This document shows positions 1 through 5,690 of a DNA stretch of 7,910 nt, piece after piece; position 1 is the first letter of the stretch; each line of letters begins with the position of its first letter. The notes under the pieces were generated by a model. That model was not told the origin of the DNA and searched no databases. It worked only from the letters and a program-made list of their open reading frames with translations. This DNA is from an uncultured Litoreibacter sp. Lineage in GTDB: Bacteria; Pseudomonadota; Alphaproteobacteria; Rhodobacterales; Rhodobacteraceae. The DNA is taken from positions 1 through 7,910 of the forward strand of contig CALFWN010000251.1 in the NCBI GenBank assembly GCA_937928335.1, in the 5' to 3' direction. The position numbers and the translations under genes were made by a program.

Positions 1-936
1 ATGAACCTGCAGGGCGAAATACTCGCCAACAGCCGGGAGGCCGAGCAGCTGGCTCTGTTTCAGGCGCTTGTGGCGGGTGCGATGGGGCTGATCATCGGGG
101 CTGTGATCTGGATCGTTGCGGAGCGGCGGCGGGGGTTCCTGCAACGCATCGCGCTGGAGGAAGAGGCCAATGCCCGGCTTGAGGCTCGCGTGGCCAAACG
201 CACCGCCGCCCTTGAGCAGGCGCAGCAGGAGCTGTTGCAGGCCTCCAAACTGTCGGCGCTGGGGCAGATGTCTGCGGGGATCAGCCATGAGCTGAACCAG
301 CCGCTGATGGCCATTCGCTCTTTTGCAGAAAACGGTGAGGAATTTCTGCGCCGGGGCAAGGCGGATGTCGCGGGCGAGAACCTTGGCCGGATCAACGAGC
401 TGGCGCGGCGGATGGGGCGGATCATCAAGAACCTGCGGGCCTTCTCCCGGCAGGAGACGGAGCCCTTGGGGCAGGTGGATGTGCTGGCCGCCATCGACGC
501 GGTGCTGGACCTCTCTGCCACCCGGCTGCGTGACGAGCGGGTGTTGCTGACGCGCGATGTCCCGCACGGCCCGATCTATGTTCATGCGGGCGAGGTGCGG
601 TTGCAGCAGGTGTTGATCAACCTGATCAGCAATGCGGTCGATGCGATGGAAGGCCAGAGCGAGAAACGCTTGATCCTGACTGTGAGCGTCAGCGATACGG
701 TTTGTGTGGCGGTGCGTGACAGCGGGCCGGGGCTGGAGGATGCAGAAAAAATCTTTGACCCGTTTTATTCGACCAAGGAGGTCGGCCGCTCGGAAGGGAT
801 GGGGCTGGGCCTGTCGATTTCCTACGGGCTGGTCCAGAGTTTTGGCGGTGATATCAGGGGCCGTAACCACCCCGAGGGCGGCGCTGAATTCACCATTGAG
901 CTTGCCCGCCAACAGCCCACGGAGGCGGCGGCATGA
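1..936 (+). CDS. dctB: C4-dicarboxylate sensor histidine kinase DctB, C-terminal part (5' end outside window)
   Basis: Inner-membrane histidine kinase that by family role senses periplasmic C4-dicarboxylates and phosphorylates DctD. The visible 311 residues hold a transmembrane helix (about 20-40), a basic stop and linker coiled coil (about 42-82), a HisKA dimerisation domain with the phospho-accepting His96 in the H-box HELNQP, and a HATPase_c domain. The ATPase domain has the N-box (Asn207, Asn211), the G1 motif DSGPG (240-244), the F-box FDPF (252-255) and the G2 motif GMGLG (266-270). All catalytic residues are present, so the kinase should be active. DctB kinases are usually around 580-620 residues with two membrane helices around a periplasmic sensor. 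Only the second helix is here, and codon 1 lies on the window edge, so I read this as cut by the window. A genuinely short protein starting at this ATG cannot be excluded. The stop overlaps the dctD start (ATGA), indicating translational coupling. Assignment to DctB rather than another NtrB-like kinase rests on the HELNQP style and the neighbours. Confidence 0.88.
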   Translation: MNLQGEILANSREAEQLALFQALVAGAMGLIIGAVIWIVAERRRGFLQRIALEEEANARLEARVAKRTAALEQAQQELLQASKLSALGQMSAGISHELNQPLMAIRSFAENGEEFLRRGKADVAGENLGRINELARRMGRIIKNLRAFSRQETEPLGQVDVLAAIDAVLDLSATRLRDERVLLTRDVPHGPIYVHAGEVRLQQVLINLISNAVDAMEGQSEKRLILTVSVSDTVCVAVRDSGPGLEDAEKIFDPFYSTKEVGRSEGMGLGLSISYGLVQSFGGDIRGRNHPEGGAEFTIELARQQPTEAAA

Positions 937-2156
937 GCCTGCCATTGGTGTTGCTGGTTGATGATGACGCCGCCGTGCGCGACGCGCTGGGCCAAACCCT
1001 TGAGCTGGCAGATATGGAGCCGATCCTTGCGGGTTCCTTCATTGTCGCCAAGGACGTGATCAGCCGCCGTTTCGAGGGCGTGGTTGTCACCGATATCCGA
1101 ATGCCGGGGCGCGACGGGTTTCATCTGCTTGACTACACACAGGGCATTGACCCGGAGCTGCCGGTGATCTTGCTGACCGGGGAGGGCGATATCCCGATGG
1201 CGGTCAAAGGCATGTCGGGCGGGGCCTTTGATTTTCTAGAAAAACCCTGTGCGCCCAATCAATTCCTTGAGGTGATCGCGCGGGCGCAGGAATTCCGGCG
1301 CGGGGTGCTTGCGGCCCGCAACCACCGGATCACCTCCGAGGCGGGCGACGCGGCCTCGCGCCTGCTGTTTGGCGTCTCCGAGCTGTCCGAGCGGCTGCGT
1401 ATGCAGGCGAGAAATGTCGCGCGCTCGGGCAGCAATGTGCTGATCTGCGGCGAGCCGGGCTCTGGCACGTCAAAAGTGGCGGAGGTTATTCATCTGCTTT
1501 CGGCCCGCGCCAAGCGCGGCTTTGTGAAACGCGCGGCGATGGGTTTGACCGCCGAGGCGCTGGAGGAGGCGTTGCAGGCGGCAGAGGAGGGCAGCCTGTT
1601 CATTGACACGATCGCGCAATTGTCGGAACCCGCGCAGCATACGCTGCTTGGCCATATCGAGCGCGGGGAGGGGGCGCGGGTTCTGGCCGCCACTCATGAG
1701 GATCGCCGGGGCGGCAAACCGGCGGCAGGCCTCTCGCAGCTGCATGACCAATTGGCGGGTGTCAGCATTCGCATCCCGGCGCTGCGGGAACGGCCCGAGG
1801 ATATCCCCGTGCTGTTTCGCCACTATCTCGCGATTGCCTGTGAGCAGGCCGATTTGCCACAACCCAAGATCGTGGCGGAGCATATGGCCCGGCTGATGGC
1901 CAACCCGTGGCCCGGCAATGCGCGGGCCCTGATGAATGCCGCGATGCGCCACGCGATGGGCCTGCCGGAGCGTGACGAGGTCGAGCGCCTCAGCCTGGCA
2001 GAACGGATGGCGCAGGTAGAGCGCTCGGTGATCATCGAGGTGCTGCGCGCCCATAATGGCCACGCCACAGAGACCGCCAAGGCGCTGCAACTGCCCCGCA
2101 AGACCTTCTACGACAAGCTGGGCCGGCACAATATCCGGCCCGAGGACTACCGCTAG
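933..2156 (+). CDS. dctD: DctD-type response regulator with degenerate AAA+ (sigma-54 interaction) domain
   Basis: DNA-binding response regulator, partner of DctB, expected to control the dctPQM operon downstream. The receiver domain (about 5-120) is intact: acidic pocket Asp10-Asp12, phospho-acceptor Asp54, Thr82 and Lys104. The central region (about 145-345) aligns with the NtrC-type AAA+ domain but is eroded. Walker A reads GEPGSGTS with Thr179 where lysine belongs. The GAFTGA loop is absent from the segment between Walker A and B. Walker B ends Asp225-Thr226 instead of Asp-Glu. The usual FRxDLYYRL arginine-finger segment reads LSQLHDQL (267-274) with no arginine. The downstream landmarks IPALRERPEDIPVL and WPGNAR (326-331) remain. 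The C terminus (about 362-402) carries a well-kept Fis-type helix-turn-helix (TAKALQLPRKTFYDKL). At 407 residues it is shorter than usual DctD (about 440-460), consistent with loop loss. The start is supported by GGAGG at 921-925 and the ATGA overlap with dctB. ATP hydrolysis and sigma-54 activation look unlikely; activation through DNA binding is inferred. Confidence 0.9.
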   Translation: MSLPLVLLVDDDAAVRDALGQTLELADMEPILAGSFIVAKDVISRRFEGVVVTDIRMPGRDGFHLLDYTQGIDPELPVILLTGEGDIPMAVKGMSGGAFDFLEKPCAPNQFLEVIARAQEFRRGVLAARNHRITSEAGDAASRLLFGVSELSERLRMQARNVARSGSNVLICGEPGSGTSKVAEVIHLLSARAKRGFVKRAAMGLTAEALEEALQAAEEGSLFIDTIAQLSEPAQHTLLGHIERGEGARVLAATHEDRRGGKPAAGLSQLHDQLAGVSIRIPALRERPEDIPVLFRHYLAIACEQADLPQPKIVAEHMARLMANPWPGNARALMNAAMRHAMGLPERDEVERLSLAERMAQVERSVIIEVLRAHNGHATETAKALQLPRKTFYDKLGRHNIRPEDYR

Positions 2157-2312
2157 AGCCTCGGAGCAGTTGGTTCTTTGTTTGCCAGGGTCTTTGAGAT
2201 CGCGCAAAATGCGGCGTCAACTGGATCGCCCTTGTGCTTGTCGTGTTGGGCGTGGCCATTACCACAAAATCCCTGCAGAGCGCGGACGCGGTCTGAGGCC
2301 TGTGTCAAAAGG

Positions 2313-2330
2313 TGTGCGACTTTTCGCACA
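2313..2330. promoter_or_regulatory. Candidate DctD operator, perfect 7-4-7 inverted repeat
   Basis: The sequence TGTGCGA-CTTT-TCGCACA is a perfect 7-bp inverted repeat with a 4-bp spacer, centred about 190 bp upstream of the dctP start. Its length and dyad symmetry suit a dimeric Fis-type helix-turn-helix, and it lies between the regulator gene and the transporter operon, so phosphorylated DctD is the natural candidate ligand. The tight 4-base loop would also allow an RNA hairpin, but no T-run follows, so a terminator is unlikely. The symmetry is seen directly; the identity of the binding protein is inferred. Confidence 0.7.
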
Positions 2331-2343
2331 TTCGATGATGCGG

Positions 2344-2361
2344 GGTGCGGTGTATCGCCTG
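2344..2361. promoter_or_regulatory. Candidate second, degenerate DctD operator
   Basis: GGTGCGG-TGTA-TCGCCTG matches 9 of the 14 half-site bases of the perfect site upstream, with the same 4-bp spacer. The two centres are 31 bp apart, close to three helical turns, so dimers on both sites would lie on the same DNA face. Tandem strong and weak DctD sites are known upstream of rhizobial dctA. The match alone is weak; the phased spacing is the main support. Confidence 0.4.
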
Positions 2362-2401
2362 AGAAGACGGTTGCAATAGCCTGTAACAAAACGGTTTTGC
2401 A

Positions 2402-2407
2402 TAAAAT
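2402..2407 (+). promoter_or_regulatory. Possible sigma-70-type -10 element for dctP
   Basis: TAAAAT matches five of six bases of TATAAT. No recognisable -35 hexamer stands 16-18 bp upstream, as is common at activator-dependent promoters. If transcription began near 2413-2414, the two inverted repeats would be centred near -61 and -92, and the leader would be about 98 bases. This is a guess from a short motif and geometry. Confidence 0.3.
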
Positions 2408-2511
2408 GGCGTGGCCTGCCCAGCTGCCACTTGAGGGGTATAGGCCGCATTGGGTAACGTCATCTGAAGGCGAGACCCGCCTCTAACAAATATGTTTCTG
2501 GGAGGAGCATC

Positions 2512-3507
2512 ATGAAAGTCCTGACAACAACCGCAATCGCTCTGGCCGTATCGGCCACAGCAGCTTTCGCCGCCTGCGATGCGGGCGAAGTGGTGATGAA
2601 ATTCAGCCATGTCACCAACACTGACAAGCACCCGAAAGGCATCGCCGCAACTGAGCTGGCCGCCCGCGTCAATGAAGAGATGAACGGCAAGGCCTGTATC
2701 GAGGTGTTCCCGAACTCGACGCTCTACACGGATGAAAAAGTGCTTGAGGCGATGTTGCAGGGCGACATTCAGCTGGCCGCGCCGTCGCTGTCGCTGTTCG
2801 AGAAATTTACCAAGCAGTTCCGCCTCTTTGACCTGCCCTTCATGTTCAAGGATATCGCAACCGTCGACGCGTTCCAGAACGGCCCGCAAGGTCAGGCGCT
2901 GAAGGATTCGATGCAGAAACGCGGCATTCAGGGGCTGCAATTCTGGCATAATGGCATGAAGCAGTTTTCGGCCAATGTGCCGCTGATGTCGCCTTCTGAC
3001 GCCGATGGGCTGAAATTCCGTGTGCAGCCTTCCGACGTGCTTGTGGCGCAGATGGAGGCGCTGGGCGCCAACCCGCAGAAAATGGCCTTTGCCGAGGTTT
3101 ATGGCGCGTTGCAGCAAGGCGTTGTGGACGGTCAGGAAAACACATGGTCCAACATCTTTGGCCGCAAGTTCTTTGAGGTTCAGGACGGCATCACCGAGAC
3201 CAACCACGGCATCATCGACTATCTGGTCGTGGCGTCTGTGGATTTCCTCGACAGCCTTGACGCCGATGTGCGCGATCAGTTCCTGACCATTCTCGAAGAG
3301 GTCACCGTGGCCCGCAACGCGGCTGCGTTCGAAGTGAACGAGCAGGCCAAGCAGGCCATTGTCGACGCGGGCGGCGAGGTGCGTCAGTTGACCGCCGAGC
3401 AGCGCCAGGAATGGGTCGATGCGATGAAACCCGTCTGGTCGCAATTCGAGGCCGATGTGGGGCGTGAAAACATCGATGCCGCACAGGCTCTGAACGCCGC
3501 TGGCTAA
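2512..3507 (+). CDS. dctP: TRAP transporter C4-dicarboxylate-binding protein DctP
   Basis: Periplasmic substrate-binding protein of a tripartite ATP-independent periplasmic (TRAP) transporter; it captures malate, succinate or fumarate and delivers them to DctQM. The N terminus is a classic signal peptide: Lys2, hydrophobic core about 4-18, and an AFA-A cleavage site after Ala20. The mature part opens with the KFSHV strand typical of DctP (30-34). Arg170 in LKFRVQ sits where the family's conserved arginine salt-bridges the substrate carboxylate, and DGQENTW (206-212) is the second hallmark. Length (331 aa) matches Rhodobacter capsulatus DctP (333 aa) closely. Cys22 and Cys62, the latter in GKACIEVFPNS, could form a disulfide in the periplasm. 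GGAGGAG at 2501-2507 lies 6 nt ahead of the ATG. It is the first gene of the operon and is followed by a terminator-like hairpin, which would let it be made in excess of the membrane subunits. C4-dicarboxylate specificity is inferred from similarity and the DctBD neighbourhood. Confidence 0.93.
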   Translation: MKVLTTTAIALAVSATAAFAACDAGEVVMKFSHVTNTDKHPKGIAATELAARVNEEMNGKACIEVFPNSTLYTDEKVLEAMLQGDIQLAAPSLSLFEKFTKQFRLFDLPFMFKDIATVDAFQNGPQGQALKDSMQKRGIQGLQFWHNGMKQFSANVPLMSPSDADGLKFRVQPSDVLVAQMEALGANPQKMAFAEVYGALQQGVVDGQENTWSNIFGRKFFEVQDGITETNHGIIDYLVVASVDFLDSLDADVRDQFLTILEEVTVARNAAAFEVNEQAKQAIVDAGGEVRQLTAEQRQEWVDAMKPVWSQFEADVGRENIDAAQALNAAG

Positions 3508-3526
3508 GCGGCGCTGACACCGCTGG

Positions 3527-3562
3527 GCGCGACCGTGGGCATCCCTCGTGGTCGCGCTTTTT
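3527..3562 (+). terminator. Intrinsic terminator/attenuator between dctP and dctQ
   Basis: GCGCGACC (3527-3534) pairs perfectly with GGTCGCGC (3550-3557), the stem can extend inward with wobble pairs, and TTTTT follows at 3558-3562. Because dctQ and dctM continue downstream without an obvious promoter of their own, partial termination here is a likely means of producing more DctP than DctQM. Confidence 0.75.
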
Positions 3563-3575
3563 CTGTGGGAATTTT

Positions 3576-3592
3576 AGGGGGCAGGGACCGTG
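3576..3592 (+). promoter_or_regulatory. Ribosome binding site and GTG start of dctQ
   Basis: A purine-rich AGGGGG (3576-3581) followed by CAGGGA lies 3-8 nt ahead of the GTG at 3590-3592. The GTG gives the short Asp/Glu-rich N terminus expected before the first helix of a TRAP small subunit; the next in-frame ATG (Met20) would cut into that helix. The non-canonical start and indifferent Shine-Dalgarno sequence may lower translation relative to dctP. Confidence 0.6.
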
Positions 3593-4240
3593 TCAGACTT
3601 TGTCGACAAGATTGAGGAGAACGCCATCGCGCTGCTGCTGGGGCTGATGACCGTGGTCTCCTTTGCCAATGTGGTGGCGCGCTACGCGTTCAACTCGAAC
3701 ATTCTGTGGGCCTTGGAGACAACGCTCTATTGCTTCGCCTGGCTGGTTTTGCTGGGTGCGTCCTACGCGGTCAAGAAGAACGCCCATCTGGGCGTGGATG
3801 TGCTGATCAACCTTTTCTCGGAGCCGATGCGCCGGGTGCTGGGCCTGATCGCTGTCGCCTGTTGTATCGTCTTCTCCTTCCTGATGCTGAAGGGCGCGTG
3901 GGATTACTGGTCAATCTTCGCCAACCTGCCGCCAACAACCGGGCGCTATTTCCCCACGGGCTTTGTCGAGTCGTTCCGGGGGCAGGGCTGGTACGAGGTG
4001 AACGATATCCCGCTGCCCGCATGGGCCGGCTTCCTAGAAGCTGCGTTCAATGACGGCGATGAATATGAGAAGCTGCCGCGCCTGATCCCATATGCGGTGC
4101 TGCCCTTCTCGATGGCGCTGCTGCTGTATCGCTACCTGCAGGCGGCATGGGCCATCTGGACCGGCGCGTCGGACCGTTTGATCGTCAGCCATGAGGCTGA
4201 AGACGATGTCGAAAACGCGCGTCTGGAAGGGGAGGCTTAA
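3590..4240 (+). CDS. dctQ: TRAP transporter small membrane subunit DctQ
   Basis: Four-helix inner-membrane protein that pairs with DctM in C4-dicarboxylate uptake. Helices lie at about 11-33, 40-61, 83-107 and 164-187. Family hallmarks are the Arg31-Tyr32 end of helix 1, Trp40 and Glu43 at the start of helix 2, and AHLGVD (65-70) just after helix 2, matching the conserved H-x-x-V-D of TRAP small subunits. The segment between helices 3 and 4 is long (about 108-163, rich in aromatic and acidic residues), making the 216-residue protein larger than the common 160-180-residue small subunits but close to R. capsulatus DctQ (227 aa). It is therefore the DctPQM subtype. The C-terminal tail (about 192-216) is acidic and cytoplasmic. 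The gene follows the dctP hairpin and is 2 nt upstream of dctM, with which it must be co-translated. Confidence 0.9.
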   Translation: MSDFVDKIEENAIALLLGLMTVVSFANVVARYAFNSNILWALETTLYCFAWLVLLGASYAVKKNAHLGVDVLINLFSEPMRRVLGLIAVACCIVFSFLMLKGAWDYWSIFANLPPTTGRYFPTGFVESFRGQGWYEVNDIPLPAWAGFLEAAFNDGDEYEKLPRLIPYAVLPFSMALLLYRYLQAAWAIWTGASDRLIVSHEAEDDVENARLEGEA

Positions 4241-4242
4241 TC

Positions 4243-5619
4243 ATGGAAGTTGTCCTCCTGTTCGGGCTGGTTGTCGGCTTCCTGATGATCGGCGTGCCGA
4301 TTGCCATTTCGCTGGGCCTGTCTTCGGTTCTGTTTCTGCTGTGGTTCTCGGATTCGTCGCTGGCCTCTGTTGCCGGGACCCTGTTTCAGGCCTTTGAGGG
4401 GCATTTCACGCTGATGGCGATCCCCTTCTTCATTCTGGCCTCCTCCTTCATGACCACGGGCGGTGTGGCGATGCGGATCATCCGCTTCTCTATCGCCTGT
4501 GTGGGGCATTTGCGCGGCGGGCTGGCGATTGCGGGGGTGTTTGCCTGCATGATGTTTGCGGCCCTTTCGGGCTCCTCGCCTGCGACGGTGGTGGCCATCG
4601 GGTCCATCGTGATCGCGGGGATGATGAAGGTGGGCTACACCAAGGAATTCGCGGCAGGCGTCATCGCCAATGCGGGCACTTTGGGCATTCTGATCCCGCC
4701 CTCCATCGTGATGGTGGTCTATGCTTCGACTGTCGAGGTCTCTGTCGGGCGGATGTTTCTGGCAGGTGTTATTCCGGGGCTGATGGCCGGGCTGATGCTG
4801 ATGCTGGCCATCTATGCGTTTGCCGTGCTGCGCGACCTTCCGAAAGGTGACTGGCAGGGCTGGGGCGAGGTCTTTGCCTCTTTCCGTGCGGCTGCATGGG
4901 GACTGTTCCTGATCGTCATCATCCTGGGCGGCATCTATGGCGGTATTTTCACCCCAACAGAGGCCGCAGCCGTCTCAGCCGTCTATGCCTATCTGATTGC
5001 CACCTATGTCTACAAGGATATGGGGCCGCTGGCGACGCCGGATGGGGAGGCCAATAAGTCCTTCCTCCAGCAGCCCTGGACAGCCGTCACGGCGCTGTTT
5101 CATGAAGATACCCGTCGCACGCTTTTCGAGGCGGGCAGGCTGACGGTGACCTTGTTGTTTGTCATCGCCAACGCGCTGATCCTGAAACATGTGCTGACCG
5201 ATGAGCAGATCCCGCAAAAGATCGCGGGCGCCATGCTGGATGCCGGGCTGGGGCCGGTGATGTTTCTGGTGATGGTCAACGTGATCTTGCTGATTGGCGG
5301 GCAGTTCATGGAGCCCTCGGGGCTGTTGGTGATCGTCGCACCTTTGGTGTTCCCGATTGCCATTCAGCTGGGGATTGACCCAATTCATCTGGGCATCATC
5401 ATGGTGGTCAATATGGAGATCGGGATGATCACGCCGCCGGTGGGGCTGAACCTCTTTGTGACCTCGGGCGTGGCCAATATGCCGATGATGTCGGTCGTCA
5501 AAGCGGCGCTGCCTTTTACCGGGGTGCTGTTCATCTTCCTGATCATCATTACCTATGTGCCCTGGATTTCGACGGTGCTTCCCAATTACTTCATGGGGCC
5601 GGAGATCGTCATAAAGTGA
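4243..5619 (+). CDS. dctM: TRAP transporter large membrane subunit DctM
   Basis: Inner-membrane ion-coupled translocation subunit of the TRAP C4-dicarboxylate importer. The protein is almost entirely hydrophobic, with two related halves. Hallmarks in order are GSSPATV (110-116), GILIPPS (148-154), the DctM signature IYGGIFTPTEAAA (231-243), MEPSG (356-360) and MITPPVG (395-401); the GSSPAT and MEPSG regions correspond to the discontinuous hairpins that hold sodium and substrate in characterised TRAP transporters. A hydrophilic stretch between the halves (about 257-295) brings the length to 458 aa, somewhat above the usual 425-440. GGAGG at 4231-4235, inside the dctQ end, gives a 7-nt spacing to the ATG, and the dctQ stop is 2 nt upstream. 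No terminator with a T-run follows, so read-through into the SLC13-like gene is possible. Confidence 0.93.
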   Translation: MEVVLLFGLVVGFLMIGVPIAISLGLSSVLFLLWFSDSSLASVAGTLFQAFEGHFTLMAIPFFILASSFMTTGGVAMRIIRFSIACVGHLRGGLAIAGVFACMMFAALSGSSPATVVAIGSIVIAGMMKVGYTKEFAAGVIANAGTLGILIPPSIVMVVYASTVEVSVGRMFLAGVIPGLMAGLMLMLAIYAFAVLRDLPKGDWQGWGEVFASFRAAAWGLFLIVIILGGIYGGIFTPTEAAAVSAVYAYLIATYVYKDMGPLATPDGEANKSFLQQPWTAVTALFHEDTRRTLFEAGRLTVTLLFVIANALILKHVLTDEQIPQKIAGAMLDAGLGPVMFLVMVNVILLIGGQFMEPSGLLVIVAPLVFPIAIQLGIDPIHLGIIMVVNMEIGMITPPVGLNLFVTSGVANMPMMSVVKAALPFTGVLFIFLIIITYVPWISTVLPNYFMGPEIVIK

Positions 5620-5656
5620 GACCAAAGATACTCATTTTCAGGTCTAGATAAAATTT

Positions 5657-5686
5657 CCAGCCGCGCTAATCTGGCGGGGCTGGAGG
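5657..5686 (+). promoter_or_regulatory. Hairpin overlapping the ribosome binding site of the SLC13-like gene
   Basis: CCAGCC (5657-5662) can pair with GGCTGG (5678-5683), and the latter overlaps the GGAGG Shine-Dalgarno (5682-5686) that serves the TTG start at 5691 with a 4-nt gap. The pairing could mask the ribosome binding site. The surrounding 71-base gap (5620-5690) shows no clear promoter: TAGATAAAAT at 5645-5654 is AT-rich but lacks a -35 partner. Confidence 0.35.
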
Positions 5687-5690
5687 CGTT

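Larger units (their letters stand above)
2157..2511. other. dctD-dctP intergenic regulatory region, no convincing gene
   Basis: This 355-base gap separates dctD from dctP. No reading frame in it has both a good start with ribosome binding site and protein-like composition. It contains the two DctD-like operator candidates, a possible -10 hexamer and a 13-bp palindrome listed separately. A 6-bp stem around the dctD stop codon (CCGAGG at 2140-2145 with CCTCGG at 2159-2164, 13-base loop) has no following T-run, so I do not call a terminator for dctD. I looked for a sigma-54 GG-N10-GC element; the only spacing match (near 2435-2450) lacks the conserved CAC and TT bases. Confidence 0.7.

Noticed and set aside
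2140..2164. Stem CCGAGG/CCTCGG around the dctD stop codon as terminator
   Set aside because: Loop of 13 bases and no following T-run; too weak to call.
1470..2207. Long open frame of 245 codons antisense to dctD
   Set aside because: It lies opposite a well-supported coding region, has Arg/His/Gln-rich composition typical of the reverse strand of GC-rich genes, and no family motif.
2435..2451. Possible sigma-54 promoter (GG-N10-GC spacing) upstream of dctP
   Set aside because: Only the GG and GC dinucleotides match; the conserved CAC after GG and TT before GC are absent.
2431..2458. TTGAGG as a -35 element for dctP
   Set aside because: At 17-18 bp downstream the sequence is GTAACG or TAACGT, a poor -10 match.
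2305..3444. Long open frame of 379 codons antisense to dctP
   Set aside because: It mirrors the codon structure of dctP, is His/Arg/Leu-rich without domains, and would need to cover the dctP promoter; a shadow frame.
4975..5625. Antisense frame of 216 codons opposite dctM
   Set aside because: Extremely His/Asp/Gln/Arg-rich, the expected complement of hydrophobic membrane-protein codons; not a gene.
5619..5645. AGACC/GGTCT inverted repeat after dctM as terminator
   Set aside because: Only 5 bp with a 17-base loop and no T-run directly after; likely chance.
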